This document shows positions 1 to 7,381 of a stretch of DNA of 64,000 nt, piece by piece. A model generated the notes under the pieces. The model did no database searches, was not told the DNA's origin, and saw only the letters and a program-made list of their open reading frames with translations. The translations under genes were made by a program, and so were the position numbers. Where the stretch lies: contig NZ_BNBO01000007.1 of NCBI RefSeq assembly GCF_014655955.1, positions 1 to 64,000 on the forward strand. The letters run 5' to 3'. This stretch comes from Kitasatospora indigofera. Its GTDB lineage: Bacteria; Actinomycetota; Actinomycetes; Streptomycetales; Streptomycetaceae. The stretch's first letter is position 1, and every line of letters begins with the position of its first letter.

Positions 1-29
1 GAGCCCGGACCGACCGACGGTCCGGGCTC
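1..29 (-). terminator. Hairpin terminator after the fasciclin gene
   Basis: A perfect 11-bp inverted repeat (arms 1-11 and 19-29, 7-nt loop) lies about 20 bp past the stop of the minus-strand fasciclin gene. It has no U tract, as is usual for terminators in high-GC actinomycetes. It could also serve a gene left of the window. Confidence 0.75.
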
Positions 30-50
30 GCGCGCGTTCGGGGGAGGTGC

Positions 51-704
51 TCAGGAGGTCGGCATCAGCACGGTGTCGACGATGTAGACGGTCGCGTTGG
101 CCGTGTGGACGTTGCCGCAGAGCACCTTGGCGTTGCCGTTGACGGTGAAGTCCTGCCCGGAGCCGGCCACCGTGAGGTCACTGCCCTCCAGGGTCTTGTG
201 GCTGCCGGCCAGCGTCGCGGGCGCCAGGCTCTCCGGGGTGACGTGGTAGGTCAGGATCTTGGTGAGCATCGCCTTGTCGGCGAGCACCTTGTCCAGCGTC
301 TCCTTCGGCAGCTTGGCGAAGGCGTCGTTGGTGGGCGCGAAGACGGTCACGTTCTTCGCCGAGTTCAGGGTGTCCGCCAGGCCGGCCGCCTTGACCGCCG
401 TCACCAGGGTCGACAGCAGCGGGTTGTTGGAGGCGGCGGTGGCGACCGGGTCCTGGGCCATGCCGTTGAAGCTGCCCGCGCCGTCCTTCGGCACGGCGGC
501 GCAGGCGGCGCCGAACGGCTCGGTCATCGAGGCGGCGGACGGGGCCGGAGCGGCGGGGGCGGAGCTGGTGGCCGCCGGTGCCGAGGAGCCGCTCTTCGCC
601 GAGGAGGACGACGAGTCGCCGCTGCTGCCACAGGCGGTCAGGCCGAAGGCGAGGGCGCCGGCGGCGAGCAGGGCGGCGGTGGTGCGGATGCGGGTCACGG
701 ACAT
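51..704 (-). CDS. Fasciclin (FAS1) domain lipoprotein, MPT83-like
   Basis: This 217-aa secreted lipoprotein has a short basic N-terminus, a hydrophobic stretch and a lipobox LTAC with the lipidated Cys at residue 25. A Ser/Ala/Pro-rich linker follows (about 26-60), then one FAS1 domain (about 75-215) with the typical NVTVFAPTNDAF and LTYHVTP-like signatures. FAS1 domains mediate adhesion or protein contacts; no enzyme activity is expected. An SD-like AGGAAGTGA precedes the ATG. It lies 120 bp downstream of the molybdopterin oxidoreductase on the same strand and probably shares its SigK-type promoter. In mycobacteria the FAS1 proteins MPT70/MPT83 are the hallmark SigK targets, which fits the sigK gene 7 kb away. 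Family call is secure; regulon membership is inference. Confidence 0.9.
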   Translation of the reverse strand: MSVTRIRTTAALLAAGALAFGLTACGSSGDSSSSSAKSGSSAPAATSSAPAAPAPSAASMTEPFGAACAAVPKDGAGSFNGMAQDPVATAASNNPLLSTLVTAVKAAGLADTLNSAKNVTVFAPTNDAFAKLPKETLDKVLADKAMLTKILTYHVTPESLAPATLAGSHKTLEGSDLTVAGSGQDFTVNGNAKVLCGNVHTANATVYIVDTVLMPTS

Positions 705-739
705 GAGAGGTCACTTCCTGTGGGGTGGCCGGCTCCGGG

Positions 740-754
740 CATGGCGGTGCCATG
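740..754. promoter_or_regulatory. Small inverted repeat between oxidoreductase and fasciclin genes
   Basis: CATGGC-ggt-GCCATG is a perfect 6-bp-arm repeat in the 120-bp gap between two co-directional minus-strand genes. It may be an RNA hairpin or an operator. No SigK-type promoter is visible in this gap. Confidence 0.3.
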
Positions 755-824
755 GCCGGGACGGCGGTGGTGTCGCGTACCGGGCTGGTAGGCGGGGTGG
801 GGATGTGGTTCGGGGCGGTAAGGG

Positions 825-2474
825 TCAGACGACGGTCACCACGGTGCTGTGCCAGCCCGTGGACCCGCTGGGGAAGGGTGCCGCCCTGGCCTCGGGCTGG
901 ACGGCGCCGGTGGTGTCGGTGGCGCGGACCTGGAGGGTGTGGGTGCCGGGCCGGGCACCCGGCCAGTCCCAGCTCCACTGCCGCCACAGGTCGGGCCCGG
1001 CGTCGGCGGCCAGCGTCGCCTCGGCCCACGGCCCGTCGTCGACCCGGACCTCCACCGCGGCGACCCCGCGGTGGGTGGCCCAGGCCGTGCCGGCCACCGT
1101 GACGGTGCCGGCCGGGACCCGGGCGAAGCCGGCCGGCACCTCGATCCGGGAGGCGGTCCGCACCGCGCCGGTGCGGTCCCAGCCGCGCCGCACCCAGTAC
1201 GGGTCGTACCGGGCGAAGGTGGTGACCTCCAGCTCGGTCAGCCACTTGGTCGCGGAGGTGTAGCCGTAGAAGCCGGGGACCACCGTGCGGCACGGGAACC
1301 CGTGCGCGACCGGCAGCGTCTCGCCGTTCATCGCCACCGCCAGCAGGGCCCGCCGGCCGTCGAGCACCGACTCCAGCGGGGTGCCGATGCTCATGCCGTC
1401 CTGGGAGCGGCCGACCAGCTGGTCCGCGCCGGCCCGCACCCCCGCCGAGCGGAGCAGCGCCGGCAGCGCCGCCCCGAGCCAGCGGGTGGTGCCGACGTAC
1501 GGCCCGCCCACCTCGTTGGAGACGCAGGACATGGTGTGGTCCAGCTCCTCCAGCGGCAGCCGCAGCAACTCGTCGAAGCTGATCAGCAGCGGGCGGTCGA
1601 CCAGGCCGTGGACGCGCAGCGACCAGCGGTCCGGATCGATCTTCGGCAGGGTCAGCGCGGTGTCGACCCGGTAGAAGTCGGCGTTCGGGGTGACGAAGGG
1701 CGACAGGCCCGGGATGCCGGGGTGCACGGCCGCCGGCAGGGCGGTGGCCGGGCGGGCCGGTGGCGGTATCCGGACGGCGCGCCGGGCGGCGCTGATGTCG
1801 TTGCGGGACTGCGACAGCGAACGCCCCGCCCAGCCGACGGCCGCGGCCACCGCCACGGTGCCGCCGGTGGCGACCAGGAACTGCCGGCGGTCCGGCCGGA
1901 CGGGCTCCGGCGCGTCGGCCGGTGCCGGATCGGCCGCCGGTGCGGGTGCCGGTGCGGACGGGGGCCCGGCCGGCAGGGCGCGGCGGTACCGGCCGGCCAG
2001 CAGCACCAGCACGGCGGCTCCGCCCAGTCCGGCGGCCAGCGAGGGCAGCAGGTAGGCGGGGCCCGAGGTGCTCCGGGACATCGCCGCCCACGCCCCGACC
2101 CCGCCGAAGACGGCGAACATCGCCGCGCCGGCCCGCGGACGCCGGACGGCGATCAGCCCGGCCAGCACCGCCAGCGCGGTGAGGGTCAGGTAGATCCCGC
2201 CCAGCAGCACCGGTTTGTCGTTGGTGCCGAAGGTCCGGACGGCGTACTCCTTGAGCGGAGTGGGCGTCAGGTCGATGGCGGCCGAACCGACCGCCAGCGC
2301 CGGGGCGCCGGCCGGGCCGGTGAACGCCGAGACCAGTTCGCCCAGCGCGATCGCCGAGGCGGCCGCGGCCACCCCGACCGCCGCGGCACCCGCCGCCCGG
2401 ACCGCGGACGCGCGCAGGCGCCGGGGGCGGGATGCGTCGGGGGTTGCCGGCGCCTGGCCGGGTTCGCTGCTCAC
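825..2474 (-). CDS. Membrane-anchored molybdopterin-dependent oxidoreductase (sulfite oxidase family) with internal Tat motif
   Basis: The 549-aa protein has four predicted membrane spans (about residues 25-50, 88-110, 115-132 and 140-161) and a Pro/Ala linker. Next comes a twin-arginine motif RRQFL (Arg 196-197) leading into a fifth span, then the sulfite-oxidase-type Mo-pterin domain and a C-terminal dimerisation-like beta domain. Cys 317 in MSCVSNE is the expected Mo ligand. The cofactor domain would face outside. This layout matches actinobacterial Mo proteins assembled jointly by Sec and Tat. The start chosen is GTG 2474, exactly 7 nt after the -10 CCGAAT of the upstream promoter, so the mRNA is probably leaderless. 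The ATG at 2483 overlaps that -10 element and cannot be used from this promoter. The substrate is unknown; repair of oxidised surface proteins, as by MsrP, is one possibility. Confidence 0.88.
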   Translation of the reverse strand: MSSEPGQAPATPDASRPRRLRASAVRAAGAAAVGVAAAASAIALGELVSAFTGPAGAPALAVGSAAIDLTPTPLKEYAVRTFGTNDKPVLLGGIYLTLTALAVLAGLIAVRRPRAGAAMFAVFGGVGAWAAMSRSTSGPAYLLPSLAAGLGGAAVLVLLAGRYRRALPAGPPSAPAPAPAADPAPADAPEPVRPDRRQFLVATGGTVAVAAAVGWAGRSLSQSRNDISAARRAVRIPPPARPATALPAAVHPGIPGLSPFVTPNADFYRVDTALTLPKIDPDRWSLRVHGLVDRPLLISFDELLRLPLEELDHTMSCVSNEVGGPYVGTTRWLGAALPALLRSAGVRAGADQLVGRSQDGMSIGTPLESVLDGRRALLAVAMNGETLPVAHGFPCRTVVPGFYGYTSATKWLTELEVTTFARYDPYWVRRGWDRTGAVRTASRIEVPAGFARVPAGTVTVAGTAWATHRGVAAVEVRVDDGPWAEATLAADAGPDLWRQWSWDWPGARPGTHTLQVRATDTTGAVQPEARAAPFPSGSTGWHSTVVTVV

Positions 2475-2481
2475 ACCCACC

Positions 2482-2508
2482 ATTCGGGGCGGCGGGTCCG
2501 CCGGATGG
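2482..2508 (-). promoter_or_regulatory. SigK-type ECF promoter P1 (molybdopterin oxidoreductase)
   Basis: On the minus strand CCATCC (2508-2503) and CCGAAT (2487-2482) are separated by exactly 15 nt. Element sequences and spacing match the other three SigK-type promoters here (P2-P4). A GTG start lies 7 nt after the -10, predicting a leaderless transcript. Confidence 0.75.
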
Positions 2509-2523
2509 GTGCGAATTGCGATC

Positions 2524-2539
2524 TCACCCCCAGGGGTGA
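2524..2539. promoter_or_regulatory. Inverted repeat TCACCCC-CA-GGGGTGA upstream of P1
   Basis: This is a perfect 7-bp-arm palindrome about 15 bp upstream of the P1 -35 element. Its position suits an activator or second-regulator operator. Alternatively it is a short terminator for the SDR operon arriving from the right. Confidence 0.4.
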
Positions 2540-2569
2540 AATCCCCGCTCTGACCAGGGAGTTCAGCAG

Positions 2570-2637
2570 CTACCTGCTACCTGCTGCCCGCCGCCTGCCA
2601 CCCGCTGCCCGCCGCCCGCCGCCCGCCGCCCGCCGGT
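2570..2637. repeat. Imperfect 7-bp GCCCGCC tandem repeat
   Basis: A low-complexity run begins with two CTACCTG units and continues as many GCCCGCC-like units. It sits between the stop of the SDR gene and the P1 region. It is not coding in a convincing frame; it is probably replication-slippage DNA. Confidence 0.6.
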
Positions 2638-2672
2638 GCGGACGGTGCGGTGCCGGTCCGGCGGACGACGGG

Positions 2673-4193
2673 TCAGCCCGCGGGCGCCGCCGCGTACTGC
2701 TCGGCCCGCGCGGCGATGTTCCGCGCCATCCCGCCGAACACGACGCTGTGGAAGGGCGCGACGGACCACCAGTACGCGTGGCCGGCCAGCCCGCGCGGGT
2801 GGAACAGGGCCCGCTGGCGGTAGACCGCGCCGCCCCGCGCGTCCGGCTCCACCCGCAGCTCCAGCCAGGCCGGCCCGGGCAGCCGCATCTCGGCGCGCAG
2901 CCGCAGCAGCCGGCCCGGCTCGATCTCCTCCACCCGCCAGAAGTCCAGCGAGTCGCCGACCCGCAGCCGGGCCGGGTCCCGCCGGCCGCGCCGCAGGCCC
3001 ACCCCGCCGACCAGCCGGTCCAGCCAGCCGCGCAGCGCCCAGGCGAGGGGGAAGGAGTACCAGCCGTTCTCGCCGCCGATCCCCTCCACCACCCGCCACA
3101 GCGCGGCCGGCGGCACGTCCACCGCCAGCTCCCGGTCGTCCTCGTACAGGGTGCCGCCGGCCCAGTCCGGATCGCTCGGCAGCGGATCGCTGGGCGCGCC
3201 CGGCAGCGAGGCCGAGGACCACCGGGTGCTCACGTCGGCGTCCCGGATCCGCTTGAGGGCGAGCCGGACGGCCTCGTCGAAGCCGGTCGCGCCGCCGGGC
3301 GGGACGGGGGAGAAGCGGAGGATGTCGTGCTCGCCGCAGACCACCTCGTACCGCAACGACTCGACCAGCGGCCGGGCCAGGCCGCTCGGCACCGGCGTGA
3401 CCAGCCCGACCCAGTGGCTGGACAGGCTCGGCGTCAGCACCGGCACCGGCACGATCACCCGCCGGGGCAGCCCGGCCACCCGGGCGTAGCGGAGCATCAT
3501 CTCGCGGTACGTCAGCACGTCCGGCCCGCCGACGTCGAAGCTGCGGTTGACCTCGGGCGGCAGCCGGACGCAGTCGACCAGGTGGCGCAGCACGTCCCGG
3601 ACGGCGATCGGCTGGATCCTGGTCCGCACCCAGCTGGGGGTGACCATCACGGGCAGCCGCTCGGTCAGGTGACGCAGCATCTCGAACGAGGCGGACCCGG
3701 AGCCGATGATCACGGCGGCCCGCAGCTCCGCCGTCGGGACGCCGCTCTCCCGCAGGATCCGGCCGACCTCGGCCCGGGAGCGCAGGTGCGGCGAGAGCTC
3801 CCGCTCGGGGACGCCGGCCGGGACCAGCCCGCCGAGGTAGACGATCCGCCGGACCCCGGCCGCGGCGGCGGCCCGCCCGAAGGCCCGGGCGGCGTCCGCG
3901 TCGCGCCGTTCGAAGGAGGGGCCGGTGCCCAGCGCGTGCACCAGGTAGTAGGCCACCTCGACGCCCTCGAAGGCCGCGGGCAGCGTCTCCGGGCGGGTGA
4001 CGTCGCCGCGGGCGCTCTCCACCCGCCCCCGCCAGGGCAGGTCGCGCAGCCGGCCGGGGTCGCGGGCCAGGCAGCGCACCCGGTGGCCGGCCGCGAGCAG
4101 TTCGGGCACCAGCCGCCCGCCGATGTAGCCGGTGGCGCCGGTCACCAGGATGCGGGTGCCGCCGGCGCTGTCGCCGGCGGGGCTGTCGGTCAT
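2673..4193 (-). CDS. SDR-type NAD(P)-binding protein with DUF2867 C-terminal domain
   Basis: The 506-aa protein has two domains. The N-terminal half (about 10-300) is an atypical short-chain-dehydrogenase/NmrA-like Rossmann fold with ILVTGATGYIG at residues 15-25. The C-terminal part (about 340-495) is DUF2867, rich in Trp and Tyr. The ATG at 4193 has GGAGG 5 nt upstream; an in-frame extension to 4295 runs through the end of the neighbouring gene and is rejected. It lies 28 bp downstream of the photoproduct-lyase-family gene on the same strand and is probably co-transcribed from P2. The substrate is not known. Family members are usually annotated only as NAD(P)H-binding or DUF2867 proteins. 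Confidence 0.85.
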   Translation of the reverse strand: MTDSPAGDSAGGTRILVTGATGYIGGRLVPELLAAGHRVRCLARDPGRLRDLPWRGRVESARGDVTRPETLPAAFEGVEVAYYLVHALGTGPSFERRDADAARAFGRAAAAAGVRRIVYLGGLVPAGVPERELSPHLRSRAEVGRILRESGVPTAELRAAVIIGSGSASFEMLRHLTERLPVMVTPSWVRTRIQPIAVRDVLRHLVDCVRLPPEVNRSFDVGGPDVLTYREMMLRYARVAGLPRRVIVPVPVLTPSLSSHWVGLVTPVPSGLARPLVESLRYEVVCGEHDILRFSPVPPGGATGFDEAVRLALKRIRDADVSTRWSSASLPGAPSDPLPSDPDWAGGTLYEDDRELAVDVPPAALWRVVEGIGGENGWYSFPLAWALRGWLDRLVGGVGLRRGRRDPARLRVGDSLDFWRVEEIEPGRLLRLRAEMRLPGPAWLELRVEPDARGGAVYRQRALFHPRGLAGHAYWWSVAPFHSVVFGGMARNIAARAEQYAAAPAG

Positions 4194-4221
4194 CGGTGCC
4201 TCCGGGGGTCGGGGGGATCGC

Positions 4222-5385
4222 TCAGAACGCGTACCTGATCCGCAGCCACGGTGCGTGCCGCTCGACCAGGCCCCGCAGGGTACGGACGGCGGCACCCTTG
4301 AGGCCGGTGCGGTAACGGACGTTCCAGGCGCCGTTCTGCGAACGCTTGGCCTCCTGGAGGCCGGGCCGCCAGAGCACGTCCTCCGCCCTGGGGTGCCAGC
4401 CCAGGTTGACGTCGTGCAGCTCGCGGTTGTGGGTCAGCATGATGATCTCCGCGGCGGCCTGTGCCTTCACGGCGCCCGGCAGGGTGTCGTCCATCCGGCG
4501 CAGCAGATCCGCCCAGTCGTGTTCCCAGCCCTCGCGCAGCACGACCGGGGAGAAGTTGAAGTGCACCTCGTACCCGGCGGCCAGGAAGTCCCCGGCGGCG
4601 GCCAGCCGCTCCGGCACGGGGCTGGTGCGGATGTCCAGCAGCCGGGCGTCGGCGGGCGGCATCAGCGAGAAGCGGATCCTGGTCCGGCCGCGCGGGTCGA
4701 GCGCCAGCAGCTCGCGGTTGACCCACTTGGTGGCGAACGAGGCCTTGGCGGTCGGCCAGTGCCGGAAGGCGCGGATGAGGTCGGCGGTGTTGTCGCAGAT
4801 CAGCGCATCGACCGAGCAGTCGTTGTTCTCCCCGATGTCGTACACCCAGGACACGGGGTCACAGCTGTTGGGCTCGGTCTTGGGGCCCTGCCGGGCGACA
4901 TGGCGGCCCAGGTGGGCGACGATCTTGTCGATGTTGGTGAAGACGGTGACCGGATTGGCGTACCCCTTGCGCCGGGGCACGTAGCAGTAGGCGCAGGCCA
5001 GCGCGCAGCCGTTCGCCGAGCTGGGCGCGATCCAGTCCGCCGAGCGGCCGTTGGGCCTGGTGGTGAGCGACTTCTTCACCCCGAGCACCACCACCTCGCT
5101 CTTGACCCGGGCCCAGCGGGCCACGTTGCCCTCGTTCCCGTGCAGGTGCGGGATCTGCCAGTGCGAGGGCACCGCGATCACCTTCGCGTCGGGGAAGCGG
5201 TCGAGCACCTGCCGGCCGCGCGGGGAGGCGGCCGCCGCCGGCTCCGCGTAGATCTCCCGGACGTCGAACAGCCGGCGCTCCGGGCCGGTGCCGCCCGGAC
5301 CGCCCGCACCGGTGCCCGGACCGCCCGTACCCGTGCCCGTACGGATCGCGCCGTCGCCCGTCCCACTGCCCGTCCCGCTCGTCAC
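4222..5385 (-). CDS. Spore photoproduct lyase family radical SAM protein
   Basis: This 387-aa radical SAM protein has its cluster motif in CALACAYCYV (Cys 127, 131, 134: CxxxCxxC, the spacing of spore photoproduct lyase rather than an extra variant). The Gly/Thr-rich first 35 residues look disordered. Classical SplB uses SAM to reverse the spore photoproduct thymine dimer. Streptomycetes carry distant relatives whose substrate is unproven. The GTG start at 5385 follows AGGGAG. It is the first gene of a two-gene unit with the DUF2867 reductase, behind the SigK-type promoter P2. That suggests a photo-oxidative or DNA-damage role tied to envelope stress. The radical SAM assignment is firm; repair of a thymine photoproduct is inference. 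Confidence 0.85.
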   Translation of the reverse strand: MTSGTGSGTGDGAIRTGTGTGGPGTGAGGPGGTGPERRLFDVREIYAEPAAAASPRGRQVLDRFPDAKVIAVPSHWQIPHLHGNEGNVARWARVKSEVVVLGVKKSLTTRPNGRSADWIAPSSANGCALACAYCYVPRRKGYANPVTVFTNIDKIVAHLGRHVARQGPKTEPNSCDPVSWVYDIGENNDCSVDALICDNTADLIRAFRHWPTAKASFATKWVNRELLALDPRGRTRIRFSLMPPADARLLDIRTSPVPERLAAAGDFLAAGYEVHFNFSPVVLREGWEHDWADLLRRMDDTLPGAVKAQAAAEIIMLTHNRELHDVNLGWHPRAEDVLWRPGLQEAKRSQNGAWNVRYRTGLKGAAVRTLRGLVERHAPWLRIRYAF

Positions 5386-5448
5386 CGTGCGCCGCTCCCT
5401 CGTTCGTCCCGGCCCGCGGGCCCCCGCCCGGCGGCTTCGCCGCGGAGT

Positions 5449-5476
5449 ATTCGGTGCGGGCGGCTCGGAGGATTGG
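5449..5476 (-). promoter_or_regulatory. SigK-type ECF promoter P2 (photoproduct lyase operon)
   Basis: On the minus strand CCAATCC (5476-5470), 15 nt, then CCGAAT (5454-5449) followed by AC. It is identical in core to P4. The expected transcription start near 5441 leaves a leader of about 55 nt to the GTG at 5385. Confidence 0.8.
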
Positions 5477-5553
5477 TGCCGGGCCCGGGCGGTGGCGGGC
5501 CGTCGTCGGGGCGCGCGGCGGATCCGTGCCGGGCCGCGGCCGCGTGGGGGGAA

Positions 5554-5571
5554 ACCCCAGGTTTCTGGGGT
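5554..5571. promoter_or_regulatory. Palindrome ACCCCAG-N4-CTGGGGT upstream of the SnoaL gene
   Basis: A perfect 7-bp-arm inverted repeat sits 35 bp before the SnoaL-like gene, inside the 220-bp divergent region. It is a good candidate operator for the SnoaL gene. The downstream LuxR-type regulator is one possible binder, but nothing in the sequence links them. Confidence 0.5.
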
Positions 5572-5605
5572 ACCAGGAGCCTCGGCGGCGTCCGAGACTG
5601 TGGCC

Positions 5606-6046
5606 ATGGACACCATCGAGAAGACCCGAATCACAGCCAACCGGGAGATCGTGCGTGCCTTCATCGACGCACTGTTCACCAAGGGCGACCTCGCGGCGGT
5701 CGACGAGTACCTCGCCGAGGACTTCCTCGACCACGACCCGCCCGTCGGTACCGACACCGGTCGCGAGGGCATGCGCGCCGCCGCCGCCCTGTTCCGCGGT
5801 GCCTTCCCCGACTGGCACTCCATGCCGGACTTCCTCGTCGCAGAGGACGACCTGGTCGTGGAGCACTTCAGCGCCGCCGGCACCCAGCGCGGCGAGATCT
5901 TCGGCGCGCCGGCCACCGGCCGCACCGTCACGCTGCGCGGGATCAACATCTTCCGGGTCCGGGAGGGCCGCATCGTCGAGCGCTGGGGCCGGCTCGACGA
6001 GCTGGGGCTGCTGCGCGGGCTCGGGCTCGTCCAGGGCCCGGGGTAG
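5606..6046 (+). CDS. SnoaL-like ester cyclase / NTF2-fold protein
   Basis: The 146-aa protein is a single SnoaL-like NTF2 fold. It shows the family landmarks DHDPP after an N-terminal helix, FPDWH near residue 72 and ATGRTVTLRGINIFRVREGRIVERW in the last strands. Such proteins include polyketide cyclases, but most genomic members are uncharacterised. The start is ATG 5606, though a GTG 6 bp upstream is in frame; neither has a clear SD. It precedes a LuxR-type regulator by 20 bp. It diverges from the photoproduct-lyase operon, and no SigK-type promoter faces this gene. Confidence 0.8.
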   Translation: MDTIEKTRITANREIVRAFIDALFTKGDLAAVDEYLAEDFLDHDPPVGTDTGREGMRAAAALFRGAFPDWHSMPDFLVAEDDLVVEHFSAAGTQRGEIFGAPATGRTVTLRGINIFRVREGRIVERWGRLDELGLLRGLGLVQGPG

Positions 6047-6066
6047 CCGGGAGTAGGCTCGGACGC

Positions 6067-7101
6067 GTGGCAGGTGCGGCCGTGGAACGCCGGCTCGCCG
6101 ACATCGAACGACGGTGCCGCGGCGGGCTGGACGCCGCCACGCTGGGCACGGAGATCGTCGGCCGGCTGCGCCGGGTGGTACCGGCGGAGGCGGCCTTCTC
6201 CGCGACCGTCGACCCGGTGACCCTGCTGTTCACCTCGGCGACCGCCGAGGACCCGCTCGGCCCCGCGACGGCGCTGTTCCTCGACAACGAGTTCGGGCGG
6301 GCGGACGTCAACAAGTTCGCCGGTCTCGCCCGGGCGGCGGATCCGGTCGGGTCGTTGGACCGGGCCACCGGAGGCGACCGCACGGACAGCGCCCGCCACC
6401 GGGAGATCATGGCCCCCCTCGGCCTCGGCGACGAACTGCGCGCCGCGCTGGTCACCGGGCACCGCTGCTGGGGAGTGCTCTGCCTGCACCGGGAGGCCGC
6501 CTCCCCGGGCTTCACCGACGCGGAGATCGCCCTGGTCCGACGCGTCGTACCGGCGCTGGCGGCCGGTCTGCGCACGGCGGTGACCGCGGCACCGCCTCCG
6601 ACGGCCGCCGCCGCCCCGGACGGGGTGGGGCTGATCCTGCTCGACTCCGCCCTCAGGACGGTGTCCATGAGCCCCGAGGCCGAGCAGTGGCTGACCGACT
6701 TCCCCGACGGCGACCGGCAGGGCGGGGGCCTGCTCCCGGTCAGCGTGCTCGCGGCCGCGGCCGGCCCGGTGCCCTCGACCGTCCGCGTCCGCGGGCGCTC
6801 CGGTCGCTGGCTCGCCCTGCACACCAGTCGCCTCGGCCCGCAGATCGGCGTGGTGGTGGAACCGGCCCGGCCGGCGGAACTCGGCGCCGTCCTGCTCAGC
6901 GCCCACGGCCTCACCGACGCCCAGACCCGGGTCGCGGCCCTGGTCATCCGGGGGCGCTCCACCCGCCAGCTGGTCGACGAGCTCCACATCTCCGCCAACA
7001 CCGTCCAGGAGCATCTGACCGCCGTCTTCGACAAATTCGGGGTCCGGAGCCGCCGCGAGCTCGTCGCCGTGGTGCTGGCGGACCTCTCCGGGCCCGGCTA
7101 G
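6067..7101 (+). CDS. LuxR-family transcriptional regulator with GAF-like sensor
   Basis: The 344-aa protein has a GAF-like N-terminal region (about 10-170), a variable middle segment and a C-terminal LuxR HTH (about 275-335). The HTH contains GLTDAQTRVAALVIRG, TRQLVDELHISANTVQEHL and KFGVRSRRELV. The GTG at 6067 lies exactly 7 nt after a TAGGCT -10-like hexamer (6054-6059), so the gene is probably leaderless with its own promoter. An alternative GTG lies at 6082. The ligand is unknown. It separates the photoproduct-lyase unit from sigK without being part of the SigK promoter set. Confidence 0.82.
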   Translation: MAGAAVERRLADIERRCRGGLDAATLGTEIVGRLRRVVPAEAAFSATVDPVTLLFTSATAEDPLGPATALFLDNEFGRADVNKFAGLARAADPVGSLDRATGGDRTDSARHREIMAPLGLGDELRAALVTGHRCWGVLCLHREAASPGFTDAEIALVRRVVPALAAGLRTAVTAAPPPTAAAAPDGVGLILLDSALRTVSMSPEAEQWLTDFPDGDRQGGGLLPVSVLAAAAGPVPSTVRVRGRSGRWLALHTSRLGPQIGVVVEPARPAELGAVLLSAHGLTDAQTRVAALVIRGRSTRQLVDELHISANTVQEHLTAVFDKFGVRSRRELVAVVLADLSGPG

Positions 7102-7198
7102 GGAAGAGGCCGCCGCGGTCGCCCCTCCGGGGCCCGCTCCTCCCGTGGGCCCCGCCTGCCCGCGTTCGGCCGGAACCGCGAAAAATCCCCGGCCGCGG

Positions 7199-7226
7199 CC
7201 AATCCACCGGCCAGGCTGATCCGAAC
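7199..7226 (+). promoter_or_regulatory. SigK-type ECF promoter P3 (sigK-rskA)
   Basis: CCAATCC (7199-7205), 15 nt, CCGAAC (7221-7226), followed by ACC and GATG. It is the same architecture as P4, including flanking GG before the -35, and implies sigma autoregulation. The start near 7234 gives a leader of about 150 nt in which I see no ORF. The rest of the 280-bp gap 7102-7381 shows nothing else. Confidence 0.8.
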
Positions 7227-7381
7227 ACCAGATGCCCGCCCCCGCGCAGTGCTCGGGGCCGGACCGGACGTCCCATGCCCAGCAGGAGGCCAGTCATGCC
7301 CGCGACCCCACCGCAGGACCGCCCGTCGGTCCTGTACCAACGAGCGACGGCGCGGCGCGCCGGCCGTCGGGAGGTGGCGGC

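Noticed and set aside
809..829. Possible fifth SigK promoter before the fasciclin gene (CCGAAC on the minus strand)
   Set aside because: No ATCC element lies at the required 15-nt distance. Co-transcription with the oxidoreductase is more likely.
2570..2637. CRISPR-like or 6C RNA repeat
   Set aside because: Units are 7 bp, contiguous and degenerate, with no spacers and no defined hairpin arrangement.
849..4238. A 1129-codon plus-strand frame opposite the oxidoreductase and SDR genes
   Set aside because: It is an antisense shadow of high-GC genes. The translation is Arg/Gly/Pro-rich without domains, and the minus-strand genes have clear families.
4190..7014. A 930-codon minus-strand frame extending the photoproduct-lyase gene upstream through SnoaL and LuxR
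   Set aside because: Only the last 387 codons are homologous. The SigK-type promoter P2 and an SD-preceded GTG define the start at 5385.
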